From Oscheius onirici (Eukaryota > Nematoda > Chromadorea > Rhabditida > Rhabditidae), in contig OW051469.1 of assembly GCA_932521025.1 (NCBI GenBank), positions 2,492,398-2,556,397 on the forward strand: a stretch of DNA of 64,000 bases, in the 5' to 3' direction. Positions 21,748 through 34,306 of this stretch are shown piece after piece. Below the pieces are notes generated by a model that saw nothing but the letters and a program-made list of their open reading frames with translations, had not been told where the DNA came from and did not search any database. How positions within the stretch are numbered: position 1 is the first letter of the stretch; every line of letters starts with the position of its first letter. Position numbers and translations under genes: made by a program.

Positions 21748-23714
21748 ATGGCCGAAAACTCCGAGTTGGTGGCTACTAACGAAACTGTGGTCATTTTCGA
21801 GCGGGTTGATGGTATTCTCTTCACGGTCAATGAGACCAGTAAAATGGACAAGGTGAGGCAAAGTTTCCTATAGTCTGCACGAACCAAACTGCTTATGAGC
21901 TTTTCAAATTTTCGGCGCCAGCTTGCATCCATGGCGCACTGCCAAGTGGCGCGACTGTGGTCCAAAAGGTCCGTGGTTCGAATCCCTGAATACATTTTGT
22001 CTTCATTTTTTGCCAAATAGTGGAAATTCTAGACAGCCATGTTCGTCTACTCGATTGAGGGCTTCATCGTTATGATCTTCAATCTGTTCATGTTCACAAG
22101 AATCATGACCGCTAGGGAGCTGAGGAGTCAGAAAGAGTGAGTCAGAGAGACAGAGAGACAGAGACTCTTCAGATTTGTCCTGATGGCAGCCTGTATGCTT
22201 TTCGACTTCCTCTTCGGTCTTACCTACTTTGTTGCCGGTATCTGGAGAATGTACATCTTTTTCAAATGGGATCATATTCCCGCCTATAGTCAGTGGATGT
22301 GCTACTGGTCACCGTCAGTGCAGCTCTTTATACTCATCACTCCAGCTGCAGGTAGGGGAGAGTCTGAAACAGAAACTACCGTACCCTTCAGGCTACATCC
22401 TCGTCCTCACAGCCCTTGACCGTTTCGCCTGCATCTTCTTCCCTTTGAAGTACATCAAACTGTCAGTAGGATACAGCTACATTATCATGTTCCTTCCCTA
22501 CATTCTGGATGTCCCAACCAGTGTTATAGCCTTCTTCGATGCTTATGATGCATCTCCAAAGCATGATGTAAGTTGAACTGTCGAGAGAACAGTAGAGAGG
22601 GATCAGATCCCCACTAAAATCTCAAATTTGTACACGTCTGTGTGCTTTTGAGACCGCCTGCGTAAACACTGACCTCTATCATCTTTCGATGCTGATCTTT
22701 GGGATCTGACCTTGCAGGCAAGGGCTGGAGGAGAGAGACAGAGTCAATCCCAAAGATTTTGCCAACTACCGAGAAAGCTTAGTTAAAAATAACTGGACCA
22801 TACTCCAGTGACTCTGTGCATGTTTAGCTTGAAACTGTCTAGAATGTTCGAAATGGCGCTCCACAGTCCTTTTAAATCTCGTTGACAAAAAACAATGGCA
22901 AACTCTGACAATTTTAGGATAAGGACGATTTAGTCAAGTTTGGTCCGGTTCACTGAGGTCCTTTTTGATTACTGTACTTTTGGCTGGGTTACTGTAATTA
23001 CGCGTCGGTCCTTTTTAGATCAGCTCGGGTTACTGTACTTCTGTATTGGGATCAGTCAGGGTCTCCTACCTTATCCCTATATTAGGGATACTGTACTTCG
23101 GGTTACTGTATAAGCTCACTTTCAGAAATTTATGACCTGTATGATGTACGACGGGATCTCTCGAAAACTCTATACATATCTCCGTTGGCTCAGAATCTTC
23201 TGCTCCCTCCTGATCATTGTCCTGTACATTCCAGTTGCTGTGAAGATGTACATGGTGAGAGTCTGTTCACATTTCAGTTCAATAGAGTTCAGATAGTCAA
23301 GAGACAGACAGAACAACTGGGTCTGAGCAACAGGGGACAGAAGAGACTGCTCCGACTGACGGCAACGACTGCCATGCTGACTGTGAACACTATCATTTTC
23401 CTGATTGTTCCAGACGTTATTACCAGCTTCGGTATCAACAGTTTCGTCTTTTACATCATGAACATGAACAAGGTATACTGTAACTGAGATTTTTTGAATG
23501 CAGTTTGCAGGGAGTGGTCAATATTGCCGCTCTACTGATGACTCAAAAACCATTGAGGAGACTGTTCTACAAGCCTAATAACAAGGTGAGAGACAGAGAG
23601 ACAGTACAGAATTTATTCCAGATAGCCGTCTCGACAATCGACGTCCGTAGTACCAGTGTAGCTGCCTCCAAACTCCATAACATTGTCAAAGTGAAGCCAA
23701 GAAAACAAGACTGA
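21748..23714 (+). CDS. Seven-transmembrane G-protein-coupled receptor
   Basis: Eight exons: 21748-21852, 22033-22136, 22173-22351, 22392-22567, 23126-23254, 23278-23472, 23511-23585, 23622-23714; 351 aa with matching phases. The N-terminus has NET glycosylation sites. Seven hydrophobic helices follow. TM3 ends with TALDRFACIFFPLKY, a DRY-type motif (DRF). TM7 precedes VVNIAALLMTQKPLRRLF, where the usual NPxxY is changed. The cytoplasmic tail is basic. The layout fits nematode rhodopsin-like (Srsx-like) chemoreceptors, but the exact class is not certain. The first intron carries a tRNA-like element. AATAAA follows the stop at about 23760. Confidence 0.85.
21911..21990 (+). repeat. tRNA-like element in a receptor intron
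   Basis: A box TGGCGCACTGCC (21932-21943) and B box GGTTCGAATCC (21975-21985). It matches the intronic element at 12368-12440 along most of its length. Confidence 0.6.
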
Positions 23715-24015
23715 CCGATGCTCTCTGATCTGTATGTCAAACTGTCATACAATTAGTACAAATAAACAGTCCCCCATCTCAACCGAAGACGATCTTTGAT
23801 AAAGTGTCAGCGAGAGAACGTGCTTTGCAGGTTGTTTTGCAGCGACGGGTCCTCGAGACCGGGTCGAACTGTCCTAATTTGTCCAAGTCGAGAGAAGATG
23901 AAAACATCTTTCTCTCGTTAAACAGGAACTCATTGGGCTTTTGATCTGGCCATCATTGGGGGTACGGTAGTGAACGAAATTTTTTGGGGCAAAAGTTGGG
24001 GAAAAATGCAAAAAA

Positions 24016-24607
24016 GCTTACGACACCCGGGATTCCCAAGCCGTCTCCGATACAAGTACTAATCGGGCCCAACACTGTTTGACTTGCCAGATCGGACGGG
24101 ATAGCGTATTTTCAATGTGGTGTGGCCAGGCTTATTGTTTCTGGGTTGTTGAGCTGAGCTGCGCTGCGCCGCGCTGCGGCCAGGTTGGACTTTGCGGCGG
24201 GCTAAAAAAATTCATTTCGCATTTTTTTCTGATTTTTTTTGTTTCCAAATACGTCCCCAGATTAGATTTAGTTTTGTCATCAGAAAAATTGGAAGAAAAT
24301 CGAAAACTGACGACAAAAAGAAGAAAATGCGGTTTTTTTACGAAATTCGGTACAAATTGCAGTTTTCTTCGATTTTCATTGTCAGTTTTCGATTTTTTTT
24401 CCAATTTTTCTGATGACAAAACTAAATCTAATTAGGGGCGTATTTGGAAACAAAAAAAAATCAGAAAAAAATGCGAAATGAATTTTTTTAACCCGCCGCA
24501 AAGTCCAACCTGGCCGCAGCGCAGCTCAGCTCAGCTCAACAACCCAGAATCAACAAGCCTGGCCAGCGCAGCGCAGGTTTTCAACAAGCCTGGGTGTGGC
24601 CGTAAGC
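24016..24607 (-). pseudogene. 5S rRNA gene split by a MITE
   Basis: The 5S body lies at 24016-24126 on the minus strand and its missing 5' end (GTAAGC side) resumes at 24593-24607. The interruption is the element at 24127-24592, flanked by the 8-bp duplication GGTGTGGC. Several base changes (GATACAAG, AATCGGG, CACTGTTTG) also mark decay. Confidence 0.85.
24127..24592. mobile_element. hAT-like MITE, copy 1, inserted in 5S
   Basis: Ends are CAGGCTTATTG and CAACAAGCCTG (imperfect inverted repeats). The target duplication GGTGTGGC (24119-24126 and 24593-24600) is 8 bp. The interior is a long foldback: CAGGTTGGACTTTGCGG... at the left returns inverted as CCGCAAAGTCCAACCTG at the right. There is no transposase ORF. 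The 8-bp duplication is typical of the hAT superfamily. Confidence 0.85.
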
Positions 24608-25414
24608 GTGATTCTGGACTTTCCTGTAGAACACATGTCTTTGGATCTCATTCTGGTGAATATTCTGCTGGATCAAAAATATCATGATCTTCTGCTCCTC
24701 TGAACTGATGACTATCGTCATTTCCTCTAACTTGCATCTTCAATGATTTTCGGAGCAAATGATCCCTTTTCGGAGATTACCATCTAACTGTTCCAAATAT
24801 GGGGTAAACCGATTTTTCATCTTCAAAATTTTAAATTTTGTGTCGTTAGGTCGTAGCCATCCATTTCCAGGTCGTCATAACGAATCATCCGAAGCGGACA
24901 TCAACGATTGTGACCCGTCGTGTTTCTTCTTTTGCAGGAAAAAACATACCCAGTTTGGTGAACTGTGACTGTGATTTACTGCTGACGTCATGAGATCATA
25001 CAGACTCGTGCTTTGTACACTTGAGACTGATCTAGACCAAAAGTGTATAGCATCAGTGATCAAATTTTGGGTAATCTCTAAGACGACTAAAAGCTTTTGC
25101 TCGCAGTTGTGTAAACAGTGCCTGAGGGTAGAGAGTTGAGAATAGAGATCCCGCTTTTTTGACAAAAAGCAATTTCGGCATGAGCGTCGCTTGCAGAACG
25201 CTAAATTATTCCTCCTCTGCGAGACGTTTTTCAAAGAACGTCAGAGCTCTCTCGCGGCCGAGAGTCCAACTGCGCAAAGAGGAAGACCTGGTCGGCCAAA
25301 GGACAATGTGCTTTTTCAGCCGTTTGCAGGGAGAGTTGAGAAGGACGAATGATCAATGGAATGAACCAGTTTGAGACTCAAATTCTAATCATTCACAGGA
25401 AATTACAAGATTTC

Positions 25415-25963
25415 GCTTACGGCCACACCACATTGAACAGGCTTGTTGATTCTGGGTTGTTGAGCTGCGCTGCGGTCTGGGCTGCGCTGCGGCCAGGTTG
25501 GACGTTGCGGAGGGCTAAAAAAATTCATTTCGCATTTTTTTCTGATTTTTTTGGTTTCCAAATACGTCCCCCGATTAGATTTAGTTTTGCCATTAGAAAA
25601 ATTGGAAGAAAATCGAAAACTGACGACAAAAATAGAAGAAAATGGTTTTTTGACGAAATTCGGTAAAAATAGCAGTTTTCTTCGATTTTCATTGTCAGTT
25701 TTCGATTTTCTTCCAATTTTTCTGATGACAAAACTAAATCTAATTGGGGACGTGTTTGGAAACAAAAAAAATCCGAAAAAAATGCGAAATGAATTTTTTT
25801 AGTTAGTCCAACCTGGCCGCAGCCCAGCCCAGACCGCAGCGCAGGTTTTCAACAAGCCTGACATTGAAAGTACGCCATCCCGTCCGATCTGGCAAGTCAA
25901 GAAATGTTGGGCCCGGTTAGTACTTGGATCGGAGACGGCTTGGGAATCCCGGGTGTCGTAAGC
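25415..25963 (+). pseudogene. Second 5S rRNA gene split by the same MITE
   Basis: The first 23 bases of 5S (25415-25437) are separated from the rest (25861-25963) by the MITE copy at 25438-25860. The 8 bases ACATTGAA appear on both sides. Otherwise the 5S body is close to consensus and ends in the T-rich terminator. Confidence 0.88.
25438..25860. mobile_element. hAT-like MITE, copy 2, inserted in 5S
   Basis: Perfect terminal inverted repeats CAGGCTTGTTG / CAACAAGCCTG and the perfect 8-bp target duplication ACATTGAA (25430-25437, 25861-25868). The foldback interior is highly similar to copy 1 but shorter. It entered a different position of a different 5S gene. Confidence 0.9.
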
Positions 25964-26100
25964 TTTTTGCCTTTTTTTTGCCTCGGAAAACTTTTCACTT
26001 CCTTTAATTTCTTGTCACATTTCAAAACAGAATTCTTCCTTGTTTTCAGAGATATTTCCCAGTTCCTATTCTTATCATTTTCTCACCCATTCAATACCCC

Positions 26101-29100
26101 CTCGGGTTGATATTTACCTTTCCCTTTTATTACGCTATATTTAGCGTCACGGGTGGGAAAACAGCTCTTTTGAACTTGCACTTTTTACCAAGCCCTCCCT
26201 ACTGGCTGCCTGAGGTACGGTCCGAAAAGTTGTTTGTCGGCCTGACCTGCTGAAAGATTTCGATCCTTCCGGTTTGTGCGCCCAATCAAATCAAAGACTC
26301 CCGATATCCTGGATCCTGTTATACCCGAGAGAGACTGCAGACCTGGAAGCGATCTCTGTCAGAACGGAGGGGACCTTCTCTCTCTCTCGGGCCCCCTCCT
26401 ATGAATTGACCGCCTCTAACGCACGAGCTCTGCCCGCGCGCGCTTTCGAGATCACTGGGCCAACAGCCAAAGAACGAGAGAGAGCAGACTCTGTATAGGA
26501 CCCCGCAAAGGCTGCAGAGCAGCGAGAGAGCCCAGGCGTCAGTCCTCGTGGTGTGCAGTTCAAAAGTTCACAGCCCGCCCTCTCTTCTCTCTCGCTCTGC
26601 CCGTCGTCCTTTCGGCCTCCCGAACAGCCCATAGTACTGAAGAGACCCGCCTCTATTTGATCCATCTTTCTCTCTGGGATTACCTTGGTCAATTGACCAC
26701 ATAGGACCTTGATGTTGATTTTTATACGGTTTTGTGGCCTTATATCCAACCAGTCTCTGATAAGAGTACCTTCCTTCCAGCATTTTCAAAGCTTTCGCGG
26801 TAGGCAACAGAGAGACACACCCTGTTGGAAAGGGGGAACCGAGAGACAGGGACAGGGACATAATTGTATAGTGGAGAGACGCTTCCAATAGGGTCAGTGA
26901 CCTCATGGGAGGCCTGCCAGCCGCAGTCACAAGACCCCCTTACATCAATTGGTTTTCGGGGAGGGAGAGGGTCAAGGGAGCAAAAGAACAAATGGGTTTG
27001 GAGCTCTTAGGAGGATCTCTGCTTTGACAAAGTTTTCCCACAGCCTCATGAGAGAGTTTATATTCAGTTGAACCCTCTGAAATCAGTCCCTCTCTGTTCC
27101 CACTAAGCTTCTAGTCATCATCCTTCCGTGTTCTAGAGTCATCTGAACGGAACTGGTTACGAAACTGCTCTATTGACTTTCCCTCACAAGTGCTGCGTGC
27201 ATAGGCCGAAAACCACTGCAATCTTTGTTGTTCCGATCGCGACCGCCCTTTGTTCTTGGTAACCTTGTCCTTGCGGGTGTGTGTGATCAGAGACGATCGG
27301 ACTGGTCCTCCTTCCACCAGAGGAATGTGTCCAGTCTCTCTACTGATAAGAGTAGTGTTCCTTTGGTCTTATGACTACTCATCCCAGCTTCTTTCCTAAG
27401 GCTTTTAGATTTGCGAAGAAAAACCAGTTCTCTCACCGAAACGATCACTCTTCTGATCGCGCTTCTGATCACAACAATTTCGCAAAAAACTTCCTGTTCT
27501 CACTTCCTGGTCTATTATCTGTCGCGACTTATATAAGTCGATGACTCTTTGGGAACACTCACTCTCTGTCTCCGTCTCTCTCCCCCTTTCCAGACCCGTG
27601 ATCATTTGACCATTTACTCTTTATCTTCACGTGTCCACCACCATTTTGGCCAGTTTTCTCACACAGAGAGAAGGCCCAGTCGGTTCTGTGCAAATATTTG
27701 ATATCATGCCAGGCTCTGTCTCTCTCCCTAGAGCACTTGACCATCTGACGTACATTGTTTTTTCTTGCACTTTAAATCCTGGCAGGATGAAAAGATCGCA
27801 ACAGTTTCTGTTTGTTTAGTAATCGAAAATGACAGAGACATTACGAGCTTGAAACTGTTTACCCGGTCACGTTACCACAGCTTAAACTAGGCATACAAAA
27901 CATGACGTTTTTTGTGGCTCTGACTGTACCTGACCATCTAGAAGCCCAGCTTAACAATCTAAGAGATCTTCGTAAATCTACTTCATCTGTTGAACTCTAC
28001 TAGAATCTCAGATTCTCCTCGAGACAGACAGTTGGTCTTTTAGCTATCCCCTCCATTCTCCAAAATATTTACTATACCACTGTTGTTGCAGTGCTGTGAA
28101 CGGAATCTATAGAGACATAATACAACGTCTAAATTGTGTTCTTTCGTGTACTGCCGTACACTTTTCTGGAGAACAAGTCGAACTGAGCTTTCCCAGTTCC
28201 AATTGCCTCTAGTCGTATAACCGTCGCAGGACGGCGCAAATCCTTTCCCAAATAGCGCAGTGGCTAACTGCTCCGTCTATGGGTCCAATGATTGAGAGTT
28301 CAATCCCCCGATGATCAAATCAATTTTTGCATTTTTGTAAAACACTGCTTTATATTTTGAGATCTTATAAGACGGCAAAAATGTAGATTTTAACTCAAAT
28401 TCATGTTTGGCTGCGCATCTTGACTGACAATAAGTATCCAATCTCGAAAAACTATCAGGCTACGGTACGCAGTGAAACATCCTACGTATCGGTGCCCACG
28501 GTTTATGAGTTGGTGCGCAAAATGGCGGGAAATATCGACATTCTTCTCATTCTGTCGGAGAGGAAAGGGCAATCTTGATCCGTGTCAAGGTCCTGCAAGA
28601 TCCACCGGTCTCTGATGCGACTCTCTTCTCTATTTTTGAGTTGTTTTGGGCAAAATTCCCCGAAGACGACCCACAAGACCCGGGCAGAGAAACCCGACTT
28701 TCGGGCGTCACTTCCTCATTTGGCCAACTATATAGCTGAGACCTTCCCTCCTTATCAGTTCTCCCATCACTCTTGCAGATCTCTGCTCCAGGTTCTGTTT
28801 TCCCTTTCCCGAACTCTGTGAATTTTATTTTCTGTGAATATGATTAGCTGCCCCGCTGTTTCTTGTCATTTTCGTCCCCCTCCGCGTCTGAACGCCTCTC
28901 TGAATTCTGATCTTATGGCTTTTAGATTTCGCAGTACTTTCGCAAGGCTCACATTTCCTTATTGAACTTAGCACTCAGACTCTCTGACTCTCATTCTCTG
29001 ATTCTCTGAATCAGACTTTTAGCCTATCATCCTCTCTGATTCTCTGAATCTCAGTCTCTTTTCCTAAAATCAGCGAAAATCGTCAGTCCAACCAAAATAT

Positions 29101-30214
29101 TTGTCATTATCACTGTTTGCCCATCTTTGGACACCTTCCCTACTCTTTTAATCTCCCGTTCAAAAAGTCGGCCGCTTAGCAGCCTGTTTCTATTTGTTTG
29201 TCCCAGCCCCCTACAGGCTGAACTTCGTAAAACAGAGATCTCAAAATGAGAGAGAAACCCGATCCTGCTTCTCTCCTCTTCAGCAACAGATATATATAAA
29301 GCGCCCACTTAATCTCGAAGCCTTTCGACTTCTGTCCTTCAGAAGAGTGTTCCCAAGCGCACTCGGTGTCCCTTCCCTCTCCTAGTCGGGAGCAATTAAT
29401 CCTCCGAGCTTTTCGTCTTTTTGTCCTTCTTCCTCATCCACTGAGCAATACGTAAAATTGTTCTCGATTCCGTGCGGTTACTGATCACACGCAAAGTTAC
29501 AATTTTTTAAATTTTTTGTGGAAAACAGCTGCAAAATTATGCAGACAGGGAGAAGAGTTCTGTCTTCCGAAGCGAAACCAATTTTTGACCCCATTTCCCG
29601 CCTCCCTGACTATAACAGAGATCTCCAATGGAGACGAGAGAGGGTGTATTCATGCATAACAATCTCTCCCACACTGACCTCTAATTATATCTGAACACCC
29701 TATTTATAGCCAAACACAGTAGACTAATGAGAAGAGCTCCCTCGTACAATTCTGCAGCTGATCGGATTAGGGTCGGTATGAGGTTTAACCAGCTTCTAAT
29801 AGCCTTTGATCTTTTGTGAATCTAATCTCAGTAACACGAACACAAATAGACTGGGGCTAGGGGCGATCTTCCGGTCTCTTATTAATTCCGATCCATCTCT
29901 CTCTGCCCAGATGATCTCTTAGATGGCACCAGTCTTTCTGATTCTTGTTCTCATACTGTTTCTCAGTCTATCTGACTCCCTGATTTTTTTCAGTCTCTCG
30001 CTCTCTCAGTCTTCCGGACCTGTGCCTGATCTCTTATCTGATTTCCTATCTCTGTCGTTCCCTCCTTTGACTTTTCATCTCTTGATTCCCGCTCCCGCTC
30101 TGATCTTTTGATTTCAGTACAACTCATCGCCCGCTCCCTCGTGCACTGATTCACTTCATTCTTCTTTTCTTCTGCAATCTCGACAATTCCTACATTCCGG
30201 ATTCTGTAGGGAGA
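26101..30214. other. Four-kb interval with no supported gene
   Basis: Many pyrimidine tracts and CTCTCT runs lie here, and short ORFs on both strands lack a splice chain or protein-like composition. It contains one tRNA-like element at 28247-28312. It could hold regulatory DNA or non-coding RNA that I cannot recognise. Confidence 0.4.
28247..28312 (+). repeat. tRNA-like element
   Basis: A box TAGCGCAGTGGC (28253-28264) and B box AGTTCAATCCC (28298-28308). The stems pair poorly, so a functional tRNA is unlikely. Confidence 0.45.
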
Positions 30215-31621
30215 ATGAATACACCATCCACGTAAGTCTTTCTATATGGAAACCATTTCATCAAGATAACCTGATAAAATGATTCTCGTACGTCTGGCTT
30301 CATCAAAATGTGCATACGTTTCTGATGAGAAATCAGAAGAACAGAAACGGCAGTAGAGTCTGATCCTCTCTACTTTCAAACCAGTACCGGTTTATAAACT
30401 ACAGTAGCCTCCTGAATCATATACTACAGTATCCCAAAAAGTTAACTGTTATTTCAATAGGTAACGCTCTTTTTTTGTGAGTGAATTTGGGTTCACTGCC
30501 GCCGTTACGAGGTCGGGTTGTCCGGGCAAAATGTGGCTTTTGGACAGGATCAGACTCGACTCAAAACATGTAACTATAAGGACATGACACAAAATTTACT
30601 AATTTTCCAAAATTATCGTTTTCCGCACCCATATACTCTTGATCAGGGCCAGGACGGGTCCGGAGAAGCTAGATTATCAAACCTTGCTCGTGACGTGACC
30701 CTGTGAGTTTTTGACAAGAACAATTTGGTAGGCATTCGTGATGAAAAGAATGAGCCTGAAGTTCGTATTAGTCACGAGACCCATCCTAGTCCCGGCACGA
30801 ACCAGCCTGAAAGTTGTAGAGGGTCTCGCCACGAATATATTTCTGTTTTGGGAAATAGTCCTTGTCTCGACTTCCTTCCAAAATTTATACACCAAAATAC
30901 CTAGACGAAACTTTAGTAGATCACCTAAAAAATAGTGACAGCGTGACCGAGATCACTAGACGTGACGCGTTGATCTCAGTGAAAGAACACTTTCTAAAAA
31001 TAGACTCTTTCAGATCGCCCGAAGTGTCCAACTTTTACAGTCATCTACTCAATAGAGACACCCAGAGTCCGAAGAATTCCACTTTAAACAGGTTTGTTTT
31101 GACGGGGAGATGGGATAGATCTGATAGAGATCTGATCTTGTGATTTGAAGACGATCAGTGACCACAGTGAGAGAGAGAACCCGGTACCGGGTTGACTGTG
31201 TTGACAACGGGGTCTGTGACGCGCGGCTGTTCGGCAAAAAAAGAGAGAAATAAAACATTGCGAAGAGCGGGAATTTTTTGGATTCCCTGTCCCTCCTCTC
31301 TTTTTGCATCTCCAAAACCAAAAGATCGAAAGAATTAGAGCTAGCTGCCGTCTCCGGAGAGCCAAATCCACTCCAAGTCAAAATTGGGGAAATGGGGGAG
31401 CCTGGGTCAAAGAATCAGTACCAATAAATCACTTTTTCAGTCCGCAAATCCTCACGTCGGCCGATGTGTTGGGTGCCCGCTTCCTCCATCTCTCAACGGA
31501 GGAATCTTTGACGAAAAAACGGGAAGAGGAAAGCTTGAAACACCTCACAAAATGCGAAAAATATGACAAGAATTGCGTCTTTTGCGTCATGGTGGATCTG
31601 CTCAAAGGAGGACATAAATAA
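30215..31621 (+). CDS. Unknown 157-aa protein
   Basis: Exons 30215-30231, 30647-30689, 30859-31091 and 31441-31621 link in phase. The donor of exon 2 (CTC|GTGACG) was chosen because only it keeps the next exon open. The product is mostly helical and charged (EITRRDALISVKEHFLKID) with two Cys near the end (CEKYDKNCVFC). There is no leader and no membrane helix. Function unknown. Confidence 0.6.
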
Positions 31622-31765
31622 TTTTTAAAAGTGTCGCTTCCCTTATGTGTTCATTTTGCTCATATTGTGGGTACCAAGTACCGTCATTTCATCAGTCATG
31701 TATAAATTGTACCTAAGAAAGGTTTTTTTCTTGTCACTCGGAATTCTGTCTCATAGGTAATTTTA

Positions 31766-34306
31766 TTAAAATAAATAGAGAATGACAATAAATATGGCTA
31801 GAGCTTGAGAGATTTTCAGAGCAGAAGCTGTTGTTGCCTCTTCAGGAACTGGATGACTGGCCTGATGTCCCTCTGAGTCAGTCCGGACGGGGTGAGATTC
31901 AGTAGCGGGAGTTACTCTGACCTGAGGAACTCCAAAAGCCACGTCAGACTTTGAATGCTTTTTGATTGGAAGAGTAAAGTCGATGGGGTGGATTCCTCGG
32001 TTTTTGTCTGGAAGTTGACCAATTCTCTCAGACTCTGAGTCTCTGAAAACTCACTTCCATGGTACTTGACCTCATCATCCGGATAGTACTTCTTGTCGCT
32101 GAAATTCTTGGACTCTACAGCTGACGGAGCATTGTGAGAATAAGCTCCCTGTGTCTGTCCCTTGGCCCAAACCACGAATTGCCTTCCAGGACCCAGAGGA
32201 TGGTCTGTCGGCTCAATTTCTAGAGATTCTTTAAGTGTGTTTAAAAATAGGATTACCCTGGATATTTCTCCTGAACATGACAATAGTACGACCGTCTAGT
32301 TCAGCTCCAGCAGCTGCTACCAGAGACATTTCTCCGTCATACCTAAAAAGTCGGGATTTTTGAGAGAGACAGTCAATACCAGCTGTCATCCAACGGTGTT
32401 GATCTGTCCCTCGAGTACATGTCGGCTATTCTGAGTCGACCATCTTTGACTGAAGCCAGAATCACATCTACGCAGTCCATTGCGTGCATGGGAGCTGTCA
32501 GGGCTGATTCTACTGAAATGAAGTGTATTTTCAGAGAGACAATCTAGTCCAAAACGCACACATTCCGTTGCTCTTGGGCATCGTAGGCCGAGCTCCGTCT
32601 TGAGTTACTTTAGCTGGCGGTGGATCGCGACGAATGGTACTAGAAGGAATTTCCTAAAAAAGGAATCTTCTGGAAAGTGGATAGGCCTACCTCGTCCAGA
32701 TTCTCACTAATGGACACAGTATCTTCAGACATGCGCTTCAGACGTGTACTGACACCTGAAAATTTCTCTGTCACTTTAATGACCCGACTCTCACCTTCCA
32801 GATCAGGAAAGAGTCTACAAGAAGGATCCAGTCCTTCTGGTCGCCAGCCCAAGGAGATCCAAGATATCGTGTCAAAGTCCATGATCACTTCGATGTCGCT
32901 CTGAACAGTGGGATTTCACATTTCTGACTCTGTCAAACCCTGATTTCTCTGAAGTAGACAAAATCTTTCTCATTCAGTCTCTCCCTGTTGTAACAGCTCG
33001 GATCAAACATTCCATACTTGCTGAACTTGGTATCGTTCCTCTGGTCATAAGCAAAACAGTTGTCGGCTGGATGATTGAACACTGAAATCTCACCGGTACT
33101 GTCTTTCTGTCCCTTACTCTGTCGACAGTTCTGTCCAAAGAATCCATAGGAACAGTAGCATGTCTTGACCACGAGACTGTTCGGCTCCGCCACACACTTT
33201 CCACCATTCTCACAGTCCTCATCTTTCTCACAGTGGGCATTGTACTGACAAATGTCTCCACTGAACCCATTCTCACAGTGACAGCGACCATTCTCCAAGC
33301 TTCCTCTGCCATTACAGACTGTCTCTTGAGCTTCCAAAGTGGGCAGAATGTTCACGTCGGCACAACTTTTGAACTTGTAGCTCTTTCCCCATTCCAGAGC
33401 CTGACGTTCCAGAGCCACGATACATTCTTGGCAGGAACGGGTGAAGCGGACTCTTTCGAACTGGGTCCTGAGATTTTTCCGCTTTTGATGAAAAAAAGAC
33501 TCACGTCTGGTCCTCAAGACCGGCATATTCCAGACCATTCATGGGCGCTAGTTGTTCCACCAGTTGACCGGTACTGTCCAGTAGGACGAGACGATAACCG
33601 CCCTGAAAATTGGTACTGTATCGGTATAGGGTACTCGTGACCAGGAATACGAGAAAATTTACTCGAAAGTAGTGAATCAAGAGCTTCTGTCCAGCTGCGC
33701 TCTACTCACAGAAATTTTTTGGATAAAAACTGTTAGGTACCGTATACTCTGGGCAATTTTTAGGATAAACTACTGTAACCCTCGCAACCAATAATTACAA
33801 TAAGACTTATCCTAAAACTGGATCGAACTGTACTCTGTTCACTCGAAATTCTCAAACACGACTACGGTAACTGTTTGATACGTAGAGCGTGTCAAGCCTT
33901 GGTTCTACGTACTTTCAGTTACGCGGAATTGCGTACGAAGTTTATTTAAATTCGTGTGAAAAAATGGTGCTGAAATTTCGTACGCAATTTCGCGTCACCA
34001 CAAGGCGTGCTATGCCAGTTGGTGCGCAGTCCAAAGCCAAAAACCCACCTGATGAGGATACTGCATTCTCCAAGTGAAATTATAGGTGCTGCCGACTAGA
34101 AGATTCGTGTACGAAGCTGAAATCATTTTGCCGCGAAAATATAAAAACTCACGAGCCCTGGGTTTCGGAACCCCGCAAGGACCGGCGGTCCTCGAATTGT
34201 CCAAAAAGTCCAGTGGCGGGAATCGGGCTTCGGGAAACGTTAGAGCCACATGACTATAGACTACAGTAACTGGCAGAAGAAGCCAAAACGGTGTCTTATA
34301 CCTCAT
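31766..34306 (-). CDS. Secreted or GPI-type protein with DOMON and EGF domains
   Basis: Eleven exons: 34153-34306, 34049-34116, 33505-33602, 32939-33467, 32795-32900, 32691-32755, 32560-32653, 32380-32512, 32257-32342, 32055-32219, 31766-32007; 579 aa. A signal peptide is followed by a beta-rich N-terminal domain (FTWRMQYPHQGGYRLVLLD), a Cys-rich stretch with at least one clear EGF module (CHCENGFSGDIC, CYCSYGFFGQNC), and a DOMON domain (DFDTISWISLGWRP ... DVILASVKDGRLRIADMYSRD). The last 18 residues are hydrophobic and end at the stop, as for a GPI anchor. DOMON domains bind haem or sugars in other proteins. It may act with the nearby DOMON-b561 protein; that is inference. Confidence 0.85.
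33905..34010. repeat. Dispersed GTACGCAA-type repeat, copy 1
   Basis: GTTACGCGGAATTGCGTACG and GTACGCAATTTCGCGTC bound an AT-rich core in a DOMON/EGF gene intron. Similar units lie at 48589-48667 and 58039-58118. Confidence 0.5.

Larger units (their letters stand above)
23715..26100. other. 5S/MITE block without coding genes
   Basis: The remaining sequence (24608-25414, 25964-26100) shows no supported exon. A palindromic TGACGTCA occurs at about 24983; it may be chance. Confidence 0.45.

Noticed and set aside
24978-24990. TGACGTCA as a CREB site
   Set aside because: A single 8-bp palindrome in repeat-rich DNA without a nearby gene start is expected by chance.
26274-27744. Several 60-120 aa ORFs on both strands
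   Set aside because: No splice chain, low-complexity composition from CT repeats, and overlapping frames; they look like shadow ORFs.
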